A stretch of DNA of 64,000 bases from Acidiphilium multivorum AIU301 (lineage in GTDB: Bacteria > Pseudomonadota > Alphaproteobacteria > Acetobacterales > Acetobacteraceae): contig NC_015178.1 of NCBI RefSeq assembly GCF_000202835.1, positions 62,001 to 126,000 on the forward strand, given 5' to 3'. Shown here piece by piece: positions 9,588 through 16,782 of this stretch; within the stretch, counting starts at the first letter, position 1; every line of letters begins with the position of its first letter. The position numbers and the translations under genes are program-made. The notes beneath the pieces are model-generated. The model saw only the letters and a program-made list of their open reading frames with translations. It did not search any database and had not been told where the DNA came from.

Positions 9588-9765
9588 CAGGTCTCGATGG
9601 TTCCCCTCGGGGATGAAAAGGGATCGCGGTGAGGATTCAGGTCCGATGCCGCGGCTGCCCCCGCAACTGTTAGTGGCGGGCCCTCTCCAGAAGCCACTGG
9701 CCCAGCGGGCTGGGAAGGCGGTGGGGGCAAGTGCTACGGGCCAGGAAACCCGCTACCACGCAGCG
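9588..9765 (+). promoter_or_regulatory. Second cobalamin riboswitch, orphaned
   Basis: Plus-strand cobalamin riboswitch: AGGTCTCGATGGTTCCCC, TGAAAAGGGAT, the B12 box GCGGCTGCCCCCGCAACTGT, GAAGCCACTGG, CTGGGAAGGC and the terminal GGGCCAGGAAACCCGC. All main elements are present, so the fold should be intact. Immediately downstream, at about 9766, the sequence switches to an ISAs1-type transposase scar and no cobalamin gene follows. It probably once controlled a transport or synthesis gene now lost. Confidence 0.88.
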
Positions 9766-9777
9766 CTGTTCAATGCT

Positions 9778-9963
9778 TTGGGATAGTAATGAGTGCGAGA
9801 GGGGTGTTTGAGTCCGGCGAGAGCTGCGCGGTAGCGGTCTTGGCTGAGTGCGCTGGCGCTGACTTTGCTGGTCATCAGGATGTTGAAAGCGAAGCTGCGC
9901 AATCGGGCGATGACGCCAGGGTTGGTTCGGATCCAGGGCTGTTCAATACTGATTTCTGAGTTG
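9778..9963 (-). pseudogene. ISAs1-type transposase, C-terminal fragment
   Basis: A fragment of about 60 residues whose pattern (VIARLRSFAFNIL, then SQDRYRAALAGLK) is the usual end of ISAs1-family DDE transposases. The frame upstream of 9963 no longer resembles the family. No catalytic residues remain, so it is non-functional. It ends close to the riboswitch. Confidence 0.55.
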
Positions 9964-10072
9964 TGGTGATGATCCGCAACATCGAGGAGAGAATTGATTT
10001 TTCGGGGAGCGCGGGGATTCCCGACCGGCGGGATTTGGGATTCTTGGGAAGGCAACCGATTCGGAGGTTGTC

Positions 10073-10169
10073 ATGGCCGCGTTCAGCTCGTTGCTGAATA
10101 TACTGGCAGAGGTCTCCGATCCGCGGCGCGCGGAAGGCAAGCACTGCAAGCTGCCGCATTGTTCGTGGA
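10073..10169 (+). pseudogene. ISAs1-type transposase, N-terminal fragment
   Basis: From ATG 10073, preceded by a CGGAGG ribosome-binding site, about 30 residues match the N-terminal ISAs1-associated domain (LLNILAEVSDPRRAEGK). The frame then enters foreign sequence and stops at 10169-10171. It has the start signals but none of the DDE domain. Confidence 0.55.
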
Positions 10170-10375
10170 TGACGTAGTCGGCGCCGGCCGCCGCGGCGAG
10201 CGCGCGGCCGGCGGAGCGGTGATCGGCATGCAGATGCGTGTCGATCACGAGACGGATCGGCGTCGCCGAGGTCGATGCGGCCAGCAAATAGGGCTCGATC
10301 GGGAATAGCGGGTCGACGACCACGCCGGCCCCTTGCCGACACAGTCGAGCAGATAGGAGGTCCTAGTGTCAGCCC
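10166..10375 (-). pseudogene. MBL-fold hydrolase fragment
   Basis: Minus-strand sequence encodes VVDPLFPIEPYLLAAS and IDTHLHADHRSAGRALA, the HxHxDH zinc motif of metallo-beta-lactamase-fold hydrolases of the persulfide-dioxygenase/rhodanese-linked kind. Upstream, a second frame gives TSYLLDCVGKG, so a frameshift lies near 10325. The ISAs1 scar cuts the C-terminal side at about 10166. Only some 70 residues remain of a family normally longer than 220. Confidence 0.6.
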
Positions 10376-10669
10376 GATCATCGCCGGGACGGTAAATGTG
10401 TACGCGGCGGTGGAAAAGCTAGGCCTGCGCGGATCACATCTCGCTGAAAATCAACACCGATTCTTTATTGCAAGAGTGAAACTCGAAGGATTCAATAATC
10501 CCGTCGATAGAATGCTGCGGATCGCAAGTGTCATCAACGTGTAATACGATAGCTTCTTGCAACCCAAACTTGCGGCACCTTAAATCTTCACCTGTTTGGG
10601 CATTTCCTAAACGCAGACCAGTGAGCAGGTTGCGGCTCCCGCCATAGGACGGTGAATTCTAAACGACGG
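10376..10669. other. No gene recognised
   Basis: This interval of about 290 bases between the MBL fragment and the next gene has only short frames without family resemblance. Composition is more AT-rich than the cobalamin region, which suggests it belongs to the acquired segment. I see no clear promoter, terminator or repeat in it. Confidence 0.4.
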
Positions 10670-11071
10670 ATGAATAAAGCACTCGGCATTGTTGCACTGA
10701 TCTGCAAAGCCGGAGATAAGTCCGAGGCAAAAATTGAGGCGACTATCAGCGCGGAGCGGATGATTTTCTACGCCCGCGAGGCCGAGGCAGAGGCCGGCAC
10801 CGGGCCAGGCGCTTCCAGAGAGCGCGAAGAGGCGGAAGACCTCATGAGCCGGGCCATCGCGGGCAGTCAGGAGATCCGTTCCGAGGCCAGTGACGCTCTT
10901 GCGGCAGGCCGAAACGGCAACGCCGAGGAAGCGGCCTTCATCCGCGAAGGCATCGCGAGAGAGATCGGAACCATGCATGACCAGATCCGTGATGAACGGG
11001 AAGCCGTGCAGGAGACGCCACCTCACCACCAGGTTGAAGACGACGGGTACGAATTCGAACCGGGCTTCTGA
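10670..11071 (+). CDS. Hypothetical protein, plasmid-type
   Basis: About 133 residues from ATG 10670 (a GTG at 10652 is an alternative). The protein is acidic and helical, rich in Glu, Ala and Arg (AREAEAEAGTGPGASREREE, then EEAAFIREGIAREIGTMHDQ), and ends in an acidic DDGYEFEPGF tail. I do not recognise the family. It is followed nine bases later by a strong intrinsic terminator, which supports expression as a single unit. The neighbours (topoisomerase remnant, ssb) suggest a plasmid housekeeping setting. Confidence 0.55.
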   Translation: MNKALGIVALICKAGDKSEAKIEATISAERMIFYAREAEAEAGTGPGASREREEAEDLMSRAIAGSQEIRSEASDALAAGRNGNAEEAAFIREGIAREIGTMHDQIRDEREAVQETPPHHQVEDDGYEFEPGF

Positions 11072-11079
11072 TCACAACA

Positions 11080-11108
11080 CCCAGCCGGGAAACTGGCTGG
11101 GTTTTTTT
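11080..11108 (+). terminator. Rho-independent terminator
   Basis: A perfect 7-base-pair stem, CCCAGCC (11080-11086) and GGCTGGG (11095-11101), closes an 8-base loop and is followed directly by seven T residues. It lies nine bases after the stop of the hypothetical gene ending at 11071. Confidence 0.85.
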
Positions 11109-11134
11109 GGAGAGTTTCAAAATGACTACGCTCG

Positions 11135-11824
11135 AAGCCGCCGCCCCGGTTCACCGAGGCAACGCTTGTCAAGGAGATGGAGAGGTTGGGGATCGGCAGG
11201 CCGTCAACCTACGCCTCGATCCTCGAAAACATCACGTCCAGGTCATACGTCATCGAGGGCAAAAAAGGGTTCCTCTCGCCCGCACCAATCGGTGAGAAGA
11301 TCCGAGATGCCTTGGTTTCGCGCTTCGACTTTGCCGAGCTTGCATACACCAAGGGACTTGAGGATCAGCTAGACGAGATCGCGGAGGGCCGGGCCGTCTA
11401 TGAGGACGTTGTGCGGGGGGCGTGGAACGCGCTGGATGGCGGTCTAAGCAAGCTCGACACACTGACCATCACCCCGGCGCATCCGTGCCCAGAGTGCGGC
11501 AAAGCCCTCACGAGGCGGAAAGGCCAGCACGGCTTTTTCTGGTCCTGCACCGGCTGGCCGGACTGCAAAGTGACTTTGCCAGACGAGAAGGGACAACCCG
11601 GCAAGAAGAAGGCACCAGCACCGCCGACCGGCATCATGTGCCCGTCATGCGGCAAGGAACTGGCGAGGCGGCAGGGGACATCAAAGCCAAAGATGAAGGG
11701 CATGAAGCCGAGGCCCTACGACTTCTATAGCTGCACAGGTTTCCCGAAATGTGAGGCCAAGTTTCAGACTGGCGCAGACGGGAAGCCGGTATTCGAAAAC
11801 CAGACCAAGCAAGCGGCGGAGTAG
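11135..11824 (+). pseudogene. DNA topoisomerase C-terminal fragment
   Basis: The frame begins KPPPRFTEATLVKEMERLG and continues IGRPSTYASILENI, the conserved end of the type IA topoisomerase core (TopA/plasmid TopB). Two zinc-ribbon modules follow: CPECGKALTRR...CTGWPDCK and CPSCGKELARR...CTGFPKCE. The preceding 450 or more residues, including the Toprim domain and catalytic tyrosine, are absent, and an in-frame stop lies near 11120. A start at ATG 11177 could still express a 215-residue zinc-finger protein, but no relaxing activity is possible. It sits six bases before ssb, the usual plasmid pairing. Confidence 0.7.
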
Positions 11825-11829
11825 GGAAA

Positions 11830-12504
11830 ATGAACCGTTTTACTTTCATGGGATGGGCAACAGAGAAGCCAGAATTAAAAACCTATGGCAAAACGACCAT
11901 TGCTCGTATCCGTCTAATACGGAATGACTTTATAGGAATGGATGAAGACGGCAAAAAGAAAGAGATGGAAACCTCAATAACCTTTACAGCCTTCGGGAAT
12001 CTCGCGAAGGTTTTGTGTAAGACAGTAATGACAGGTGACCAAATCCTTGTGGAGGCCCGCGTTCGGAACAACGACTATGAAGCAGACGGCAGGAAGCTAT
12101 ATGGATTCAATTTCGAAATTTTAAATTTTGAATATGGGGCGCCGGGGAGAGCCAAGCGGGAGCGATACGCCGATGAAGGGCCAGGGAAGGCCAATCGGGA
12201 GCGAAACGCCCATGAGGGGCCAGGGAAAGCCAAGCGGGAGCGTTACGCCGAACAGTTCGCGGTGCGGGCCTTGAAAAAAAGGTCTGATTACCTCCAAAAC
12301 TATCTAAACACCGTCGAAATCTACGCCCCCGGCACCGTTGAGAGGTGGGTGGCCGAAGGTGAGTATGAAGCCGTGAAGGCGATTGTTGGACGCGGTCAAA
12401 ACCCTGAACATTTTTCCCGCGAGATTCTATTGGCGGGCGAGAAAGCAGCGATCGACGCGGCTCGGCGGGAGGCAGACGCCAATGGTGGAGGCCTCTCGCC
12501 CTGA
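11830..12504 (+). CDS. ssb: Single-stranded DNA-binding protein, plasmid type
   Basis: 224 residues. The N-terminal 105 form an OB-fold SSB domain (FMGWATEKPELKTYG, TFTAFGNLAKVLC, GDQILVEARVRNNDYE, KLYGFNFEI). A basic insert of three 13-residue repeats follows (near residues 106-142), then a helical domain (VRALKKRSDYLQNYL) unlike chromosomal SSB. The usual acidic DDDIPF-type tip is absent; the protein ends GGGLSP. ATG 11830 follows TAGGGAAA. It is more AT-rich than the cobalamin region. Probably coats ssDNA of a plasmid or conjugative element. Confidence 0.75.
   Translation: MNRFTFMGWATEKPELKTYGKTTIARIRLIRNDFIGMDEDGKKKEMETSITFTAFGNLAKVLCKTVMTGDQILVEARVRNNDYEADGRKLYGFNFEILNFEYGAPGRAKRERYADEGPGKANRERNAHEGPGKAKRERYAEQFAVRALKKRSDYLQNYLNTVEIYAPGTVERWVAEGEYEAVKAIVGRGQNPEHFSREILLAGEKAAIDAARREADANGGGLSP
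12145..12255 (+). repeat. Three 39-bp tandem repeats inside ssb
   Basis: Units at 12145-12183, 12184-12222 and 12223-12255 (last incomplete) encode GRAKRERYADEGP, GKANRERNAHEGP and GKAKRERYAEQ. The period of 39 bases keeps the frame. The repeats add a flexible, strongly basic linker to the SSB. Confidence 0.85.
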
Positions 12505-12572
12505 AATCGATGGTATCGATAGATTATCTCCCGTTATGGATATAGTCTATTCATGGATAAATGGAGATGGTC

Positions 12573-13088
12573 ATGCCGAATGCATCATGCGCCGCACGAC
12601 AGCCTGATCCCGAGAGATCGGATCATCTCGATCAGAGCCGATTTTCGCCACAGAACCGGAGACGCCTGAGTGCGCCCGGCATGCGGGCGTTCCTGGCCAT
12701 CGCGGATCTATGGGGCCTCGACGAGGAGCAGCGGCTCCTGATCCTGGGATGTCCTACCCGATCGACATTCTACAGATGGGCCAAAATCGCACGCGAGCAT
12801 GGCGAGATGACCCTCGATGTCGACACCTTGACCCGTATATCGGCCGTGCTCGGCATTCATCAGGCCCTTGGTATCCTGCACCTAAGCGAGAAAGAAGGTG
12901 TCGCCTGGCTCAAGACGCCGCACGGAGCCACCGTATTCGGCGGCAGGCCGCCACTGGCTCTCGTGACAAGCGGCACCCAGGACGGGCTCATGACAGTTCG
13001 GCGCTTCCTGGATGCAGTGCGGGGCGGCATCTACATGGAACCCTTCGGGGGACTGGACCGTAACTTCGTTCCCTGCCTATCCGGTTAG
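12573..13088 (+). CDS. Xre/MbcA/ParS-type antitoxin (DUF2384), orphan
   Basis: About 171 residues. A helix-turn-helix-like N-terminal half (ADLWGLDEEQRLLILG, TRSTFYRWAK) is followed by the MbcA/ParS toxin-binding domain (LTRISAVLGIHQALGILH, GATVFGGRPPLALV, DGLMTVRRFLDAVRGGIYM). These proteins normally pair with a downstream RES or MbcT ADP-ribosyl/NAD-degrading toxin. Here the IS1595 transposase converges directly behind it and the two stop codons overlap at 13085-13088, so no toxin follows and the last residues may come from the IS. ATG 12573 has GGAG in front. Confidence 0.72.
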   Translation: MPNASCAARQPDPERSDHLDQSRFSPQNRRRLSAPGMRAFLAIADLWGLDEEQRLLILGCPTRSTFYRWAKIAREHGEMTLDVDTLTRISAVLGIHQALGILHLSEKEGVAWLKTPHGATVFGGRPPLALVTSGTQDGLMTVRRFLDAVRGGIYMEPFGGLDRNFVPCLSG

Positions 13089-14113
13089 GACACACAACCA
13101 CCATATCTAGGGTGCCGCCGTTCTCCGGAGTAGAGCGCTCCATAGGTTGGTGCCGCGGTCCCGCCGGCAATTCCCAACAACGATCGGAAGGCATTCATCG
13201 GATAGAAGCGCCTGTTGAACCGAAACGTGAACTCGTTGAGATACGCTTGTAGGTGCTTCTCGCTGACGCCATGATGAATGCCGTTCAGCCATGTCTTCAG
13301 GTTCGAAAACACGAGATGGATGAGCGGCAGGAATTCGTCCGCTATCTCGGGGTCACCGCAAGCCGCAATGGGATGATGGTCGTAGCCGGCCTTTTGCAAC
13401 TCGCCGTAGCCGCTCCAGTCGTCTGTGACGATGAGTGCCCCTGGAGTGACCGCAGCTTCCACAAATCCACCCAGCGACCTGCTGCTGCGATCAGTGACCA
13501 CAGACAGCCGCACGCGGCCCGCGTAGCGGCCGACCCGTCGATGGTTCTGGACGGCGCCCGGCTTGCGGTGCCGCACCTCCACGGCACAGGCGACCAGCGT
13601 CTTGTGATGGACGCCACGCCCTTCGCCGCGTGTTCTGACACCCACGAACGTCTCATCGACCTCGACATGGGTTCCCGGCAGACCACCGATGCGATCCTGG
13701 TCAGGCCGCACCATTCCGGCCCGCAGTTTATGGAGGATGCCGAAGGCCGTCTCATAGCGCGATAGGCCGAGCTGCCGCTGAAACTGGACGGCTGAGATGC
13801 CAGGTGTCTGACTGGCAACGAGATAGGCCGCCCAGAACCAAACCGAAAGGGGGGTGTGACTGCGCTCCATGACTGTGCCGACGGTGAGGCCGATCTGCCG
13901 CCGACATGAGCGGCAAGTCAGAATGCCAGGGCGCGTAGCGATCCGAAACGGATCGCCGACAACGCCGCAACGCGGACAGGTGAACCCGCCGGGCCAGCGC
14001 GTTCGCTCCAGGTAAGTCGCACAGGCAGCATCGTCCGGGAACAGGCGTTGGAACTCAGGGAGTGACCTAGGGAACGGCATATCATGACGTTCCTGCACAG
14101 CCACGTCCGTCAT
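13085..14113 (-). CDS. IS1595-family transposase
   Basis: 342 residues with an N-terminal zinc ribbon (CPRCGVVGDPFR, CRSCRRQIG) and a DDE/N-type catalytic domain (THVEVDETFVG, LIVTDDWSGY, HLVFSNLKTWLNGIHHGVS, LNEFTFRFNRR), as in ISXO2-like IS1595 transposases. It looks complete. ATG 14113 overlaps the stop of the preceding 97-residue gene by four bases; ATG 14080 (MPFPRSLPEFQ) is closer to the family N-terminus. I could not identify terminal inverted repeats, so the IS borders are open. Confidence 0.85.
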   Translation of the reverse strand: MTDVAVQERHDMPFPRSLPEFQRLFPDDAACATYLERTRWPGGFTCPRCGVVGDPFRIATRPGILTCRSCRRQIGLTVGTVMERSHTPLSVWFWAAYLVASQTPGISAVQFQRQLGLSRYETAFGILHKLRAGMVRPDQDRIGGLPGTHVEVDETFVGVRTRGEGRGVHHKTLVACAVEVRHRKPGAVQNHRRVGRYAGRVRLSVVTDRSSRSLGGFVEAAVTPGALIVTDDWSGYGELQKAGYDHHPIAACGDPEIADEFLPLIHLVFSNLKTWLNGIHHGVSEKHLQAYLNEFTFRFNRRFYPMNAFRSLLGIAGGTAAPTYGALYSGERRHPRYGGCVS

Positions 14114-14403
14114 TCAAAACTCCGGACGGGCATCGGTGGGGCTGGTTGCCTACCGGCAACGACCAGATTCCAATACGACCAAGAACACGGATCGATGATG
14201 CCTGGGGGCGCGGTGTCGAGAGCGACAATGAAATCCCTATCGGAGACGTATTGGCGAATTTTAGCCATATCTTCAGCTGTCGCTCGCGTCATCGCGTAAG
14301 CCAGGAACCTTACCGGATCAGCAAGAGATCGTTCCGGTGGCTCAAACCAGACAATCCGACTGGCGATCTTGGCCAGATCGTCTGTGACAGGGAAGGCCCT
14401 CAC
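14110..14403 (-). CDS. Small partner protein of the AbiEii-like gene
   Basis: 97 residues from GTG 14403. The text (IVWFEPPERSLADPVRFLAY, DAPPGIIDPCSWSYWNL) belongs to a small uncharacterised family that I recall next to nucleotidyltransferase genes; no biochemical function is known to me. Its start overlaps the stop of the upstream AbiEii-like gene by four bases, so the two are coupled and may be a toxin-antitoxin pair (inference). Its stop overlaps the ATG of the IS1595 transposase. Confidence 0.65.
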   Translation of the reverse strand: MRAFPVTDDLAKIASRIVWFEPPERSLADPVRFLAYAMTRATAEDMAKIRQYVSDRDFIVALDTAPPGIIDPCSWSYWNLVVAGRQPAPPMPVRSFE

Positions 14404-15107
14404 GTTCCCACGCCGCCGGGGCTATGTCCGCCACCGTTTGGATGATGCGTGTGTTTTGTCGGCAATATTGAAGGCAATCGCTGTAAATCGACCCTGCGGA
14501 CAGCGTCCAGGATCAAGTTCCTGCTTTTTGTAGGTAATTCCTGAAGATTCCCGTCGCCAAAGTAGGACAAAGCCTTCAAGCTGATCAGCGGATTGAATTG
14601 GCTTCCATAGATCACCTGCCCGGCGCTCAAAGCCATCGGTAGCGTGATACGGCCATCCACAAGGAGCGCAGCTATATCGAGATAGTCCTTCATCTCACTT
14701 CGTTTTTGGACTACTGAGACCTTCGTCCCCGCAATATCCAGTAACGAGGCAACCTGGATATGATTGTCCGGACAAGTCACCGTAGGGAGAATGCGCTTAA
14801 AGCCAGGAAGGCCGAAAAATGACACCTTTATGGCGCCGCCCCGATCGACGCTGACATCAAGCGTGTTCTCCGCCTTTCGTAGAACTTGTGCGCCATGCAG
14901 GAACGGCATCACATTCAACAGATGATCCGGGTCAACCCCCTCGCTGCTGAAAAAGTCGAAGTCGATTGACTCTCGGTGGCCAAGATGGAGTGCCAAGGCC
15001 GTTCCGCCATAGAGCGCAAAATGGCCCGGTACCTGATCGAGATCACGCCATAGGGCAATCTGCGGGGCCGGCAATACATCGACTCGTGGAACAAAGACAT
15101 TTGACAT
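14400..15107 (-). CDS. AbiEii/AbiGii-type nucleotidyltransferase, putative toxin
   Basis: About 235 residues from ATG 15107. FALYGGTALALHLGHRESIDF followed by FFSS carries the GG(T/S)...DxD pattern of DNA polymerase beta-like minimal nucleotidyltransferases of the AbiEii/AbiGii group. The lysine in GTKVSVVQKRSEMKDYLDIAAL matches the family's second conserved region. Such proteins are toxins in type IV or similar systems and in phage abortive infection. A standard AbiEi antitoxin is missing; the coupled 97-residue gene downstream is the candidate partner. Divergent from the Xre regulator at 15233. Confidence 0.75.
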   Translation of the reverse strand: MSNVFVPRVDVLPAPQIALWRDLDQVPGHFALYGGTALALHLGHRESIDFDFFSSEGVDPDHLLNVMPFLHGAQVLRKAENTLDVSVDRGGAIKVSFFGLPGFKRILPTVTCPDNHIQVASLLDIAGTKVSVVQKRSEMKDYLDIAALLVDGRITLPMALSAGQVIYGSQFNPLISLKALSYFGDGNLQELPTKSRNLILDAVRRVDLQRLPSILPTKHTHHPNGGGHSPGGVGT

Positions 15108-15232
15108 TCGCACGCCTCTTTCCCAATGCACCAGCGCTCGCTCTAGGCATAAATCTACATCTATGGCGTGTATGCGTCAAGCGGATAGGCATGCTTCGTT
15201 CCATACCGGGACCTGGTGAAGGAGTTGAAACT

Positions 15233-15514
15233 ATGAGAAATGAACGGTTCAACAGCATATGGGATGCCATTGAGGATACGCCTGCCGAGGCGGAGAACAT
15301 GAAGCTCCGTTCTACACTGATGATGGCGCTCAAGGATCACATCGCCCGTGCTGGTTTGAGTCAGGGCCAGGCCGCCAAGCTGTTCGGCGTCACGCAGCCG
15401 CGCATCTCCGATCTGCTGCGCGGTAAGATCAATCTCTTTGGCTTGGATACCCTGGTCAATATGGCGGTCGCGGCCGGTCTGCACGTCGAGTTGCGCGTAA
15501 TGGAAGCGGCATGA
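15233..15514 (+). CDS. Xre-family regulator, HigA-like
   Basis: 93 residues with one helix-turn-helix (LSQGQAAKLFGVTQPRISDLLRG) in residues 38-62, followed by INLFGLDTLVNMAVAAGL. This is the HigA-2/helix-turn-helix-37 type often serving as antitoxin to a RelE/HigB-like toxin, but no such toxin gene is adjacent. ATG 15233 follows AAGGAG. It overlaps the following 71-residue gene by four bases. Through the 125-base divergent spacer it could also regulate the AbiEii-like gene (inference). Confidence 0.8.
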   Translation: MRNERFNSIWDAIEDTPAEAENMKLRSTLMMALKDHIARAGLSQGQAAKLFGVTQPRISDLLRGKINLFGLDTLVNMAVAAGLHVELRVMEAA

Positions 15515-15726
15515 CCAATGGAGACGCCGTCGTGTTGAGCCGCTATCCACAGCTCAGGTTCATAGCTTCACAGCTCACGGAAACGACGATCCTAACCGAG
15601 GCTGAAGCCCTCGCGCTTTATGAGCGCAACTGGCGGTTCCTCGACCTTGAAACAATGGATGACGAAGAGCGCCGCTTCCTTGATTCGCTCGTTCGTGGGG
15701 TCGGAAAGGGTGTCTTGAACATCTGA
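15511..15726 (+). CDS. Small hypothetical protein coupled to Xre regulator
   Basis: 71 residues; LTEAEALALYERNWRFLD and DEERRFLDSLVRG resemble a short family found beside transcriptional regulators in proteobacteria, of unknown function to me. Its ATG overlaps the regulator's stop (ATGA), so they are co-translated. No signal peptide or membrane segment. Confidence 0.55.
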   Translation: MTNGDAVVLSRYPQLRFIASQLTETTILTEAEALALYERNWRFLDLETMDDEERRFLDSLVRGVGKGVLNI

Positions 15727-15763
15727 AATCCGGACCGGCTGTATTTCGATGGCCGGACAGTGC

Positions 15764-16270
15764 TCATGACCAGACCAGGCTCAACGCCGATGTCACCGGC
15801 AGATAGAGGGTGCGCGGTCGCCGGACCAAAGGTGTAAAGCCGAAGGCCATATAGAAGGCTGCCGCACTGTCATCGATAGCGTCGGCAAAGATTGCATGCG
15901 CACCGATGGGCGCCGTCGCCACGGTCTTGATGGCGTCGAACAGCAGGGCGTCTCCAAGCCCCTGTCCAGCATAATCGCGATGTCGCGCAAGCCAGCCGAT
16001 CAGCACGGCCGGGACAGTCGGATAGCGCGGCAGCTTCTTCGCCAGCGGCTCGGGAACCTCGTTCAAGGGGACGTTGCTCGACGACAGGGTGTAGAAGCCC
16101 GCCACCCTGTCTGTCGCAATCTCCCTAGCGACGAAGCAGGTGGCGTATTTGCGCTTCAAGTCCTGCGAGACGGTCTCGCGGAAATAGCTGTCGATCCGAT
16201 CGTTGCCGCAGGTGAAATCCACCCTCTTGTGCGCTTTCGCCAGCGGCTCGATGGCGAAGCGGACACTCAC
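15764..16270 (-). CDS. GNAT acetyltransferase toxin, TacT-like
   Basis: 168 residues of the GCN5-related N-acetyltransferase fold. The acetyl-CoA loop is RDYAGQGLGDALL near residue 98, preceded by the strand VPAVLIGWLAR, and FCGNDRIDSYFR near residue 22 is typical of TacT/AtaT toxins (family: acetylate charged aminoacyl-tRNA). It overlaps the upstream DUF1778 gene by four bases, the standard antitoxin-toxin order. It is convergent with the small gene ending at 15726. Confidence 0.85.
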   Translation of the reverse strand: MSVRFAIEPLAKAHKRVDFTCGNDRIDSYFRETVSQDLKRKYATCFVAREIATDRVAGFYTLSSSNVPLNEVPEPLAKKLPRYPTVPAVLIGWLARHRDYAGQGLGDALLFDAIKTVATAPIGAHAIFADAIDDSAAAFYMAFGFTPLVRRPRTLYLPVTSALSLVWS

Positions 16271-16557
16271 CGACGTTCGATCAGCTCGGCATGACGCTTC
16301 GCGGCGCGGACCAGCCGCTCATTCGGGTTGGGTGGATTGATCAGCGCCTCGGCGAAGCGGATTTGATCCTCACGAGCGAGGCGCATGATCTCGGCATCTT
16401 CGACGACGCGCCTGGCGTCTTCTCCCGCAGTCGCAATGAGATAGCCGGTCAGGGTCAGGCCGCGTAGGCGAGCGGCGCGCTGCATCTGGTCGTAGACTTG
16501 GATTGGAATACGAGCCTCCAACCGTGCGGTCTCAGTTTCGACTTGTGGCTTGGGCAT
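16267..16557 (-). CDS. DUF1778 antitoxin, TacA-like
   Basis: 96 residues with an N-terminal ribbon-helix-helix (ETARLEARIPIQVYDQMQRA, LTGYLIATAGEDARR) and a C-terminal tail (RFAEALINPPNPNERLVRAA) of the DUF1778 type that wraps the GNAT toxin. First gene of the pair; promoter and operator lie immediately upstream at 16577-16606. The family autoregulates through the RHH domain. Confidence 0.86.
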   Translation of the reverse strand: MPKPQVETETARLEARIPIQVYDQMQRAARLRGLTLTGYLIATAGEDARRVVEDAEIMRLAREDQIRFAEALINPPNPNERLVRAAKRHAELIERR

Positions 16558-16576
16558 AGCGGCCTCCTTCTCTCCA

Positions 16577-16606
16577 TAATATACGGCAATTTGCCGTATC
16601 GATCAA
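16577..16606 (-). promoter_or_regulatory. Promoter with embedded operator for tacA-tacT
   Basis: On the minus strand TTGATC (16606-16601) and TATATT are separated by 17 bases. The spacer consists mostly of the palindrome 16581-16599, atacggcaatttgccgtat, with perfect 9-base arms. The start codon at 16557 follows a GGAGAGAAGGAGG-rich leader. A ribbon-helix-helix antitoxin binding here would block RNA polymerase directly. Confidence 0.7.
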
Positions 16607-16685
16607 GGATCGAACCACCAGCAAGCCCCCCCTGGCCAGGCTGACCGTGTGGTCTGGTGAACGGCTAAGCGTTTGCCCAACAAAC

Positions 16686-16776
16686 GACCGTTGAACGGTC
16701 AACGCCGGAATGTCCGGAAACCCTGGACCTTTGACGAGAAGTCGGACAAGGTGATTGACGGACGGAAAAACGGACA
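16686..16776. promoter_or_regulatory. Candidate res site of the serine resolvase
   Basis: Upstream of the resolvase start lie a perfect palindrome GACCGTTGAACGGTC (16686-16700), a TGTCCGG (16711-16717), and two inverted copies CGGACA at 16743-16748 and 16771-16776. Tn3-type resolvases bind three dyad subsites in just such a region before their own gene. The match is by arrangement only. Confidence 0.35.
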
Positions 16777-16782
16777 TCTGCC

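Larger units (their letters stand above)
9766..10169. mobile_element. Rearranged ISAs1-family scar
   Basis: Two fragments of an ISAs1-type transposase lie here in opposite orientations. On the minus strand about 9778-9963 reads like the C-terminus (PGVIARLRSFAFNILM, SQDRYRAALAGL). On the plus strand 10073-10169 reads like the N-terminus (FSSLLNILAEVSDPRRAEGK). An ordinary IS would have both on one strand, so the element was inverted and deleted internally. It replaced whatever followed the riboswitch. It is distinct from the two intact ISAs1 copies later in the window. Confidence 0.6.
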
